Of a DNA stretch of 64,000 nucleotides, positions 7,013 to 14,581 are shown piece by piece. The DNA is from an uncultured Myxococcales bacterium (GTDB taxonomy: Bacteria; Myxococcota_A; UBA9042; CAIXZC01): NCBI GenBank assembly GCA_903895725.1, contig CAITUV010000061.1, positions 1 to 64,000 of the forward strand, read 5' to 3'. Each line of letters opens with the position of its first letter. The stretch's first letter is position 1. Position numbers and translations under genes: made by a program. The notes below the pieces were generated by a model that searched no databases, had not been told where the DNA came from, and worked only from the letters and a program-made list of their open reading frames with translations.

Positions 7013-9859
7013 ATGAATCCAGTGAAGTTCGGCAAGTACACGTTGCTCGAGAAGATCACGACCGGCGGCATGGCCGAGGTGTTCCGAGGCGTGGCCGTCG
7101 GCCCGGGCGGGTTTGCCCGAATCGTGGCCATCAAGAAGATCCTGCCCTGCTTCGCAGACAGCCCCGAGTTCCTCCGCATGTTCCAGGACGAGGCCAGCAT
7201 CGCAGCCCGGCTCAACCACGCCAACATCGCCCAGGTCTATGACTTCGACATCGTCGACGGGGTCCCCTACCTCGCCATGGAGTACGTCGAGGGCAAGGAC
7301 GTCCGCAGCATCCTGAAGACCTGTGCGCAGCGGGACATCCGTCTGCCCTGGCCACTGGCCGTCTTCATCGCGCTGGAGGTGGCCAAGGGGCTCTACTACG
7401 TCCACAGCCGCCGTGAGTCTTCCCGCCCGCTCAACATCGTTCATCGGGACGTCAGCCCCCAGAACATCATGGTCAGCCGTTCGGGTGAGGTGAAGCTCGT
7501 CGATTTCGGCATCGCCCGTGCCATGAAGCGACAGGCGGTGACGTTTGCCGGCACGGTCAAAGGGAAGTACGCGTACATGTCGCCCGAGCAGGTCTCCGGG
7601 CAACCCGTGGATCATCGCACCGACATTTTCTCCCTGGGGACGGTGCTCTGGGAGATGCTCACCCTGCGCCGCCTGTTTGCCGGCGAGAGCGAAGGGGAGA
7701 CCATCGCCCGCCTCCTGCGCACCAAGGTCCAGCCGTGCCACCTGGTCAACCCCGAAGTACCGGCGCGGCTTTCCCCGATCGTGATGACAGCCCTGGCCCG
7801 CGACCGGTCGCAGCGCTATCCCACCATGCTGGCGTTTCACGAGGCACTATCCAGGGTGCTGTTCGATTCGGGGGCCTATCCGGACATCGAGGGGATTTCC
7901 CGTTTCGTGCACGACCTGTTCCCCGAAGAGATGGAGCGGCTCGCTCAGGGCGAGCACCTCTCCTTCGAGGTACCGGGGCCGATCGAGGCCCCATTACCCG
8001 GCGCCCCCCGAGTCACCGTTGGAGAACCAGGAACGGAAGGAGAACCGGGAGCCGAGAGGGAACCGGGAACCGAGGGGGAACCGGGGTTGAACGACGCGAC
8101 CGTGGCCAGCCGTCCCCGGAGTGCGCGAGGTGGGTTGGACGAGGGGGGCCGTGCAGACGCGGGCAGCCTGGGAGACACGGGCAGCAGAGCTTCGAACGGT
8201 GGCGGAGCGGAGGACGGCGAAGCCGAGGACGGCGGCAGAGCCGAGGAGACCGACAGAGCGGACGAGCTCGAGTTTGCGGAGGAGGGCGGCCGGTTGGACG
8301 AGGACAACGGTCCGGACCTGGGGGAGTGCTCCGAACACGCGGACACGGTCGAAGACAACCAGCCCGGTACGGCCACGCGACCCGCTGCGATTCGCAGGCG
8401 GGCCGGTCGGACCGGCACGCGACGGCTGGTCCAGGCTTCCGTCGGTCTGCTCCTCCTCGGGGTTCTGGCCGTGGTGGGGCTGACGTTCGGGAAGCAGCTT
8501 CTCTCCCGGCTTGGAGGCGGTGGCGAGCCGGACCGAGTCGCCTTGGACGCGTCAGGGGATGCCGTGATGCCCGGGGCCCCGGGCGGCGACCCTCGAACGG
8601 GAGCCGGGCGGGAATCCCCGCAGTCGGCCGATTCGAACGGTCCCGGCAGCCCGCTGGCGCAGTCGGCAATCCCCGTGCCCTCTCACGGGGACGCCGCAAC
8701 CCCTATGCCGGGCGGCACCGCTTCTCGCGTGTCGGACGGCACCGCAACCCCTAGGCCTGGCGGCACCGGTTCTCTGGGGGCGGACGGCATCGCACGGGCG
8801 ATGTCCAGCGGCATGGCGCCTCCAGCATCTGAGGGGACCGGTCTGCAGCTTCCCGACGGAGCGAAGGCGGGCGACGGCAAGGATCCGGGAACGTCATCCA
8901 AGGCGACGGGGGAGCGTGTCGAAGCGCTCCCTTCCGGCGTACCGGAGGATGCGGGCACGGGGGATGCGGCGGGCGGAAAATCGGGCGTTGTCGACCCCGG
9001 CCCGGCGGTGATTGCCGGGACCGAGAGCGGCTCCGCTCCTGCCGGGACCATCGAGGGAGGAGGTACCGCAGGGGAGGCCCCCCTGGCCGACCGTCTTGCC
9101 GTTCAGACCGGCCCGGTGGTCGCCCGGCGAACGTTCAAGCTCGATGTGAGGACCGAGCCGCCCGATGCCCGCATCTGGGTCGGGCCGGTTCCGTACAAGT
9201 CGGGTACCATCGAGATCGACGGGGTTGCTGGAGAATCGGTGACGCTGAAACTGACCCGGAGCGGATACGCGCCGGAAGAGCATCCAGTCATTCTGGCGGA
9301 CGGGTTTTCACGGACGTTCCGGATGTCCCGTCCGGCCAAGCTGAGGCTCCATGTGAAGCCGCCCCGCTGCGAGGTTTTCGTCGAGGGGAAGCGTCTTCCC
9401 GGGGGAAAGGACGGCTGGTTCATCTACTCCGGCCGCCAGGGGGATGCCGTGACGGTCGAAGTCTCTGCCAAGGGGCGCAAGTCGGAGACCCGAGTGGTAC
9501 CGCTCGAGACGTCGGACGAGAAGATCACGTTCGAGCTCCAGCTCGAGCCAGTGCCTGAACCGTCCCCCGAGGCGGGTGGCGCCGACCGGAAGTCACCGGA
9601 GGGCGAGGGCAGGCCGGCTCCCGGGTTCATCTCGGTCAATGCGGAGCCGTACGCCGCGGTCCTGGTCGATGGCAAGACCTGGGGGGACACGCCGGTTGAT
9701 CGGCGGGAGATTGCTGCGGGCAACCACTCCGTCGTCCTGCGCTACCTGGAGTTGGAGCACACCTGCAACGTGACGGTGGAACCGGGGGCGGTGGCCCGGT
9801 GCAGCCACCGTTTCCCCATCGAGTCGATCGTCGAGGACCACCATCCTGGCGAAGACTGA
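7013..9859 (+). CDS. Membrane Ser/Thr protein kinase with PEGA-like C-terminus
   Basis: 948 residues. The kinase domain starts at residue 8 (GKYTLLEKITTGGMAEVFRG), with the VAIKK lysine, catalytic HRDVSPQNIM, metal-binding DFG and the SPEQ activation-loop end, so it looks active. HRDVSPQN is the variant common in myxobacterial PknB-like kinases. A low-complexity Glu/Gly/Asp-rich stretch (about residues 340-450) precedes one transmembrane helix (about 473-495, VGLLLLGVLAVVGLTFG). The rest would be periplasmic: a Gly/Pro/Ser-rich stalk, then PEGA-like beta repeats (about 707-850 and 870-945, ISVNAEPYAAVLVDGKTWGDTP). A periplasmic sensing role with cytoplasmic phosphorylation is inferred from this topology. 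The start is 58 nt after the amylase stop. The next gene downstream is convergent gdhA. Confidence 0.94.
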   Translation: MNPVKFGKYTLLEKITTGGMAEVFRGVAVGPGGFARIVAIKKILPCFADSPEFLRMFQDEASIAARLNHANIAQVYDFDIVDGVPYLAMEYVEGKDVRSILKTCAQRDIRLPWPLAVFIALEVAKGLYYVHSRRESSRPLNIVHRDVSPQNIMVSRSGEVKLVDFGIARAMKRQAVTFAGTVKGKYAYMSPEQVSGQPVDHRTDIFSLGTVLWEMLTLRRLFAGESEGETIARLLRTKVQPCHLVNPEVPARLSPIVMTALARDRSQRYPTMLAFHEALSRVLFDSGAYPDIEGISRFVHDLFPEEMERLAQGEHLSFEVPGPIEAPLPGAPRVTVGEPGTEGEPGAEREPGTEGEPGLNDATVASRPRSARGGLDEGGRADAGSLGDTGSRASNGGGAEDGEAEDGGRAEETDRADELEFAEEGGRLDEDNGPDLGECSEHADTVEDNQPGTATRPAAIRRRAGRTGTRRLVQASVGLLLLGVLAVVGLTFGKQLLSRLGGGGEPDRVALDASGDAVMPGAPGGDPRTGAGRESPQSADSNGPGSPLAQSAIPVPSHGDAATPMPGGTASRVSDGTATPRPGGTGSLGADGIARAMSSGMAPPASEGTGLQLPDGAKAGDGKDPGTSSKATGERVEALPSGVPEDAGTGDAAGGKSGVVDPGPAVIAGTESGSAPAGTIEGGGTAGEAPLADRLAVQTGPVVARRTFKLDVRTEPPDARIWVGPVPYKSGTIEIDGVAGESVTLKLTRSGYAPEEHPVILADGFSRTFRMSRPAKLRLHVKPPRCEVFVEGKRLPGGKDGWFIYSGRQGDAVTVEVSAKGRKSETRVVPLETSDEKITFELQLEPVPEPSPEAGGADRKSPEGEGRPAPGFISVNAEPYAAVLVDGKTWGDTPVDRREIAAGNHSVVLRYLELEHTCNVTVEPGAVARCSHRFPIESIVEDHHPGED

Positions 9860-9938
9860 GCGTTTCCCGGTGTCAGGCTGAGGGGCAAGCCAGAGCAGGC
9901 TCACGAACTGCACGAACGGTGCAAGCGGAGGGAACTAG

Positions 9939-9954
9939 GTCCCGAAAGCGGGAC
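9939..9954. terminator. Hairpin between convergent genes, possible terminator
   Basis: A perfect 6-bp GC-rich stem (GTCCCG/CGGGAC) closes a 4-nt AAAG loop in the 110-nt gap between the kinase and gdhA ends. There is no clear T-tract on either strand, so intrinsic termination is only a suggestion based on position and symmetry. Confidence 0.35.
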
Positions 9955-9969
9955 GGGCGGCAGGGCGGA

Positions 9970-11328
9970 TCACACGACGCCGTGGTCCAGCATCGAGTCC
10001 GCAACCTTCACGAAGCCGGCGATGTTGGCACCGTTGACGTAGTTGATGTAGTTGCCGTCCTTGCCGTACTTCTCGCACTGGGCGTGGATGGCCTTCATGA
10101 TATTGTGAAGGCGCTGGTCGACTTCCTCGCGGGTCCAGGAGAGGCGCAGGGAGTTCTGGCTCATCTCGAGGCCGGAGGTGGAGACGCCGCCCGCGTTGGC
10201 TGCCTTGCCGGGTCCGTAGAGGACCTTGTTCTCGATGAACACGTTGACGGCCTCGGGGGTCGACGGCATGTTGGCTCCCTCGGAGACCACGGAGACGCCG
10301 TTGCGGACGAGGTTCTGGGCATCCTTGCCGTTGACCTCGTTCTGGGTCGCGGAGGGGAATGCCATCTCGGCCTTGTGGTTCCACAGGGGGTTGCAGTCGG
10401 CGTTGGGGTCGACCGGCGTGTAGACTGCGCCCTTGAACTGGTCGGCGTACTCGGCCATGCGGCCGCGGCGGACGTTCTTCAGGTTCATGACCCACGCCAG
10501 CTTCTCGGTGGTGATGCCTTCCTCGTCGTAGATGTAGCCGTTGGAGTCGGACAGGGTAAGGGGCTTGGCACCGAGAGCGATCAGCTTCTCGACGGTGTAC
10601 TGAGCGACGTTTCCGGAGCCGGACACGAGGGCGGTCTTGCCCTTCATTTCCAGGCCGCGCGTCTTGAGCATTTCGGCAGCGAAGTAAACCGAGCCGTAGC
10701 CGGTGGCCTCGGGCCGGATGAGGCTGCCGCCCCACTTGAGGCCCTTGCCGGTGAGCACGCCGGTGAACTCGTTGTTGAGCTTCTTGTACATGCCGAAGAG
10801 GTAGCCGATCTCACGACCGCCCACGCCGATGTCGCCGGCCGGAACGTCCGTGTCGGGGCCGATGTGACGGTACAGCTCGCACATGAAGGACTGGCAGAAG
10901 CGCATGACCTCGACGTCCGACTTGCCCTTGGGATCGAAGTCGGACCCGCCCTTGCCGCCGCCCATGGGGAGCGTGGTCAGGGAGTTCTTGAACACCTGCT
11001 CGAAGGCCAGGAACTTGAGGATGCCGAGGTTGACCGACGGGTGGAAGCGCAGGCCGCCCTTGTAGGGGCCGATGGCGCTGTTCATCTGGATCCGGAAGCC
11101 GCGGTTGATCTGGATCTCACCCTTGTCGTCGACCCACGGTACCCGGAACATGAGGACGCGTTCCGGCTCGGCAATCCGCTCGAGGATCTTGGCCTTGCGA
11201 TAGTGGGGATGCTTGTCAAGGAACGGCCACAGGGACTCGGCCACTTCCTGGACGGCCTGGTGGAACTCCTTCTCGCCCGGATTCCTCGCCTTCACCTTGT
11301 CCATGAACTCCATGACGCCCTGAGACAT
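9970..11328 (-). CDS. gdhA: Glutamate dehydrogenase (NADP-type, GdhA)
   Basis: 452 residues, normal for the hexameric bacterial enzyme. It interconverts 2-oxoglutarate plus ammonia and glutamate in the cytoplasm. Recognisable motifs are the substrate-binding GPYKGGLRFHPSVN, the glycine-rich PMGGGKGGSDFDPKGKS containing the catalytic lysine, PAGDIGVGGREIG with the catalytic aspartate, and the Rossmann GSGNVAQYTVEKL. A strong AGGAGG ribosome site precedes the ATG at 11328. Sequence similarity to the NADP-dependent group is by inspection. A promoter lies upstream at 11386-11413, and the leader contains a GC-rich inverted repeat. It follows the receiver/PEP-binding gene on the same strand, but the separate promoter suggests independent expression. 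Confidence 0.97.
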   Translation of the reverse strand: MSQGVMEFMDKVKARNPGEKEFHQAVQEVAESLWPFLDKHPHYRKAKILERIAEPERVLMFRVPWVDDKGEIQINRGFRIQMNSAIGPYKGGLRFHPSVNLGILKFLAFEQVFKNSLTTLPMGGGKGGSDFDPKGKSDVEVMRFCQSFMCELYRHIGPDTDVPAGDIGVGGREIGYLFGMYKKLNNEFTGVLTGKGLKWGGSLIRPEATGYGSVYFAAEMLKTRGLEMKGKTALVSGSGNVAQYTVEKLIALGAKPLTLSDSNGYIYDEEGITTEKLAWVMNLKNVRRGRMAEYADQFKGAVYTPVDPNADCNPLWNHKAEMAFPSATQNEVNGKDAQNLVRNGVSVVSEGANMPSTPEAVNVFIENKVLYGPGKAANAGGVSTSGLEMSQNSLRLSWTREEVDQRLHNIMKAIHAQCEKYGKDGNYINYVNGANIAGFVKVADSMLDHGVV

Positions 11329-11355
11329 TGCAACCTCCTAGAATTGTTCCATTTT

Positions 11356-11385
11356 GCCGCCGGGACAACGCCCGGGAATGGCGGC
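11356..11385 (-). promoter_or_regulatory. GC-rich inverted repeat in the gdhA leader
   Basis: In the transcript sense the leader reads GCCGCC, an inner CCGGG and CCCGG, then GGCGGC, so two overlapping stem-loops are possible within 30 nt between the predicted start site and the ribosome site. It could be a leader control element or simply a stable 5' hairpin. No known riboswitch was recognised. Confidence 0.3.
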
Positions 11386-11413
11386 ATCATACGTCAGGGC
11401 GAGGCAATTGCAA
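11386..11413 (-). promoter_or_regulatory. Sigma70-type promoter of gdhA
   Basis: On the minus strand TTGCAA (11408-11413), a 16-nt spacer, and TATGAT (11386-11391). The -10 box matches five of six consensus bases. The start site would lie near 11380, giving a leader of about 50 nt. Confidence 0.55.
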
Positions 11414-11448
11414 TGGAAATCGCGGCAAGCGGAGAAGGGGAAAAATTA

Positions 11449-14400
11449 TTATTCTCGGCCCGACCGCTCGACCACGAACCCTGGCTTCATGATCACGCCG
11501 AGGCTCTTGCGGTTGTCGACGACGATGTCCAGGGGGGCTCCAAATCGCAGCACCCGTACGAAGTGGGATTCTGCGACCGATGGCTGAGCATCGAGCCAGA
11601 CATGATCGAGGAGGCCTCCGTCCCGTCCGAAGTTCACGGTGAAGTACCCGATCCCGAGGGAGGTGATGTTCTGGAAGAAGTGGGAGCCCTGCGAGGGCTC
11701 CACCGGGAGGTCGTCCATGTCGGTCTCGATGATGCATCGGACACCGGCGATCTGGGCCCAGGAGACCGGGATTCCGAGCCAGCGGTCCGAGCTTCCCCAC
11801 CGTCCCTGGCCCACGAGGGCGAAGGGCCGTCCCGTTGCCCGAAGCTCCTGGGTGAGCTGCCCGATCTCCCGCGCGATCTCGACGGTTCGGCCGCGGTCGA
11901 AGCGGCCTTTGCGGACGTACACGACGTCGCACACGTCCGGAATCGCACCGTGGCCGAGTGCCCGCTTCGAGATGCACACTGCGTTCTCGGCTTCGACGCG
12001 CTCGATCTTCAGGTCACCCAGGCCGGCGCAGCCCCCCAACGTCCGAATCTGGAGGAACCCGAACTGGTGAGGCTTCTCGGGGCTGTCCGAGAGTCGGACT
12101 GCGAATTCCATCTCGACGGGAGTGGAGAATCCGGCAGCCCCCACCTTCAGCAGGAACGACAGCGTCTCGGCCAGGGGGAAGAGGTCGGACTTCAGGACGC
12201 CGGCCAGCGTGACCAGGCGGGCGCCTTCCTGGGACAGACCGTCGTAGATGGCGTCGTTTTCACTGCTGTAAACGGATCCCACGGCATGAAGGGTTCCGTG
12301 CTGCTCAGCCACTTCCAGCCCAAGCCGGGCGAGGTTGTCGCAGGTCTCGTCGGTGTTTCGGCCGGTCGGGCCCCCCGTGGACAGGTCGAGGCCGAAGAAC
12401 TCCCGCTGCGAGGTCTTGAGCATGTCACGGACCGTCGCGACCCCGAGCAGCTTGTGGGGGTGTGCCGGAGAGAACCGGACGCAACGGCCACCATCCATGA
12501 CCACGTTGCCGAGGCCCAGCGCTGCCAGGGCCACGCCGTCCTCGGCCGCCATCCCTTCGACCGGGTAAAAGTTCCGGGAGCGGGCGATACCGGAGATGTC
12601 GGGATAGTGATAGTGGTCGTGCCGATTGCCCACGAGCTGCTGGATCACGACCGCCATCTTCTCTTCTTCGAGCCGGTTCGGCGTGGAGCCGATGTACGAG
12701 CGGGCATCGGCATAGTAGGTGGACGCGTATACCAGGCGGATGGCGACGGTGAGCTCTTCGAGCCGGACGTCCAGGTCGGGGTTGTTGTTGGGAAGCATGT
12801 AGGTGCGGTATACGCCAGCGAACGGCTGGAGCGAGGCATCCTCCAGGAGGCTCGACGAACGGACGGCAAGCGGGTATCGAACCCGGGACAGGAAGGCTCG
12901 CAGGTCGGAGCGGACCTCCGCCGGGAAGGGGGCGGCGAGGAAGGCTTCCTTGATTTCCTCGTCGGTGGATTCGCCGGCCAGGACCCGATCGAACAGCCCC
13001 GGCTGCTTCATGAACTCATCGAACACGCCGGTGGCCAGGATCGCAGTCGGCGGCACGAAGATGCGCACCGAGGGGATGTGGCTCTTGATCTTGTAAGCGT
13101 CCATGAGCGCGTTCATGAACGCGAGCCCCCGCCCTTTTCCCCCCAGGGAACCCGAGCCGATGCGGACGAACATGCTGGCCGGCTTGAGCGAGCGGGTCGA
13201 GAACTCGGCCACAATACCCGCTGCGCTGCGCTCCTGCTGCTCGACCACGGAGCGGTGGAGGTAGCGGCGGATGGCCGTCGCATTCTCGAACTCCCACACC
13301 CGCCGCGGCCGGAGCCGATGGGCCAGATCGAATTCCGTCCGGGCCAGCAGCCAGGCCGAGAAGTGATTCCGGTTCGCATGGTACAGCAGGCTGTCATCCG
13401 GTACCGACTGGAGCGCCTCGGTCAGCTCACCCATGTCCCGCGCACGGGCCACGACCTGGCCGTCGGGCCGCCGGAAGACGAAGTCTCCGAACCCCAGGTG
13501 GTCCTGCATGAACTGGCTCAGCTCCGTCAGCAGCGAGGGGGACTGCTTGTGGATGAAGCGCGCTCCGATCTGGTGGGCGATGGCACCGTTGCGAACCTCG
13601 GTGGACTGGATCAGAACCGGGCGGTCTGCCGTGGAGGAGCGGACCCGGCGGGCCAGCTCGAACCCAATCCCCTCCTCGACCTTTCCCTCCCGGGGGAAGG
13701 TGGCATCTGCAATGACACCCAGGATGTAGGGGTCGAAGCGGTCGTAGAGTGCCGTCGCCTCTTCCCAGGTCGTGGCCAGGAGGATCTTCGGGCGGGCCCG
13801 CATCCGGAGGAGCTTCTGGAACTTGTTGACCCCCTCGTCCATCAGGGCCTGAGTCTGCTTCATCACCTCCTTGTAAAGCATCGGCAGGTAGGACGAATAG
13901 AAGCGGGCTGAATCCTCCACGAGGAGCAGGACCTGTACGCCGGCTGCCTTGACGTCGTGCTCCACGTTGAGCAGGTCCTCCATCACCTTGACCATGGCAA
14001 AGAACAGATCGTTGTCTCCCTGCCAGACGAACGCCCGATCCACGAACGGAAGCCGGTTGGTCGGCATGAACAGCTCGAGCTCGCGCGTGTTGTACGCGAG
14101 GAAGATCAGGGGCAGCTCAGGGGCGATCTGCTTGGCTTCCCGCGAGAAGTCCTGGATGTCCATGTCGCCCAGACGCATCATGCAGATGATGAGGTCGAAC
14201 GGGCGCTTGCGCAGCATCTCGAGGGCTTCCGGACCGGTGGAGACCCGCTCCACTCGGGGGGATGTGCTCAGGTTGAGGGCCGTGTACTCCGCGAAGATCT
14301 GGTCGGTGAGTGCCCCCTCCTCCTCGAACGTGAAGGAATCGTACAGGCTCGATACCAGGAGGATCCGGGTGATCCGCCGAGGCATGAGGGCCTGGAGGGG

Positions 14401-14454
14401 GACTCGTCTCACCTCTCGCTCTTCCACGATCTGCCGAAGTATGTGGTCCCTCAT
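11449..14454 (-). CDS. Two receiver-like domains fused to a PEP/pyruvate-binding (PPDK N-terminal) domain
   Basis: 1001 residues from the ATG at 14454, preceded by AGGAGG; a longer reading from 14664 would overlap the divergent protease promoter. The first receiver-like domain (about residues 28-140) is degenerate: the acidic pair is replaced (ILLVSSLYDSF) and the phosphoacceptor position in DLIICMM is methionine. The second (about 170-330) keeps LLLVEDSARF and an aspartate in IADATFP, so it may be phosphorylated. The remainder is the ATP-grasp-like PEP/pyruvate-binding domain of pyruvate phosphate dikinase and PEP synthase (GSLGGKGRGLAFMNALM, YPLAVRSSSLLEDA). The phosphohistidine and PEP-barrel domains of a complete PEP synthase are missing. 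Similar large proteins are known in other bacteria, but I know of no established function. A phosphotransfer or nucleotide-sensing role is inference. Confidence 0.8.
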   Translation of the reverse strand: MRDHILRQIVEEREVRRVPLQALMPRRITRILLVSSLYDSFTFEEEGALTDQIFAEYTALNLSTSPRVERVSTGPEALEMLRKRPFDLIICMMRLGDMDIQDFSREAKQIAPELPLIFLAYNTRELELFMPTNRLPFVDRAFVWQGDNDLFFAMVKVMEDLLNVEHDVKAAGVQVLLLVEDSARFYSSYLPMLYKEVMKQTQALMDEGVNKFQKLLRMRARPKILLATTWEEATALYDRFDPYILGVIADATFPREGKVEEGIGFELARRVRSSTADRPVLIQSTEVRNGAIAHQIGARFIHKQSPSLLTELSQFMQDHLGFGDFVFRRPDGQVVARARDMGELTEALQSVPDDSLLYHANRNHFSAWLLARTEFDLAHRLRPRRVWEFENATAIRRYLHRSVVEQQERSAAGIVAEFSTRSLKPASMFVRIGSGSLGGKGRGLAFMNALMDAYKIKSHIPSVRIFVPPTAILATGVFDEFMKQPGLFDRVLAGESTDEEIKEAFLAAPFPAEVRSDLRAFLSRVRYPLAVRSSSLLEDASLQPFAGVYRTYMLPNNNPDLDVRLEELTVAIRLVYASTYYADARSYIGSTPNRLEEEKMAVVIQQLVGNRHDHYHYPDISGIARSRNFYPVEGMAAEDGVALAALGLGNVVMDGGRCVRFSPAHPHKLLGVATVRDMLKTSQREFFGLDLSTGGPTGRNTDETCDNLARLGLEVAEQHGTLHAVGSVYSSENDAIYDGLSQEGARLVTLAGVLKSDLFPLAETLSFLLKVGAAGFSTPVEMEFAVRLSDSPEKPHQFGFLQIRTLGGCAGLGDLKIERVEAENAVCISKRALGHGAIPDVCDVVYVRKGRFDRGRTVEIAREIGQLTQELRATGRPFALVGQGRWGSSDRWLGIPVSWAQIAGVRCIIETDMDDLPVEPSQGSHFFQNITSLGIGYFTVNFGRDGGLLDHVWLDAQPSVAESHFVRVLRFGAPLDIVVDNRKSLGVIMKPGFVVERSGRE

Positions 14455-14476
14455 GCGCTTTCCCTCCTGGCCGCGT

Positions 14477-14504
14477 AGGATAGCGGTTTCCCGATCGCAG
14501 TCAA
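14477..14504 (-). promoter_or_regulatory. Sigma70-type promoter of the receiver/PEP-binding gene
   Basis: TTGACT (14499-14504 on the minus strand), a 16-nt spacer, and TATCCT (14477-14482). The -35 matches five of six consensus bases. It sits back to back with the protease promoter at 14509-14537, so the two transcripts diverge from a 5-nt gap and could affect each other. Confidence 0.55.
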
Positions 14505-14508
14505 TCGA

Positions 14509-14537
14509 TTGCCAGGAAGGGCCGGTGTGCGTAACAT
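14509..14537 (+). promoter_or_regulatory. Sigma70-type promoter of the protease gene
   Basis: TTGCCA (14509-14514), a 17-nt spacer, and TAACAT (14532-14537). The expected start site is near 14544, about 38 nt before the ATG at 14582. Confidence 0.55.
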
Positions 14538-14581
14538 GGCGCGGTCGGTCCGCACGGCGCGGCGGCAGGGAGGTCAGGCTC

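Noticed and set aside
9799..13911. 1370-codon open frame on the plus strand opposite gdhA and the receiver/PEP-binding gene
   Set aside because: It is an antisense shadow of two real genes. The product has no recognisable domain, and the codon pattern is the complement of the coding strand, as expected in GC-rich DNA.
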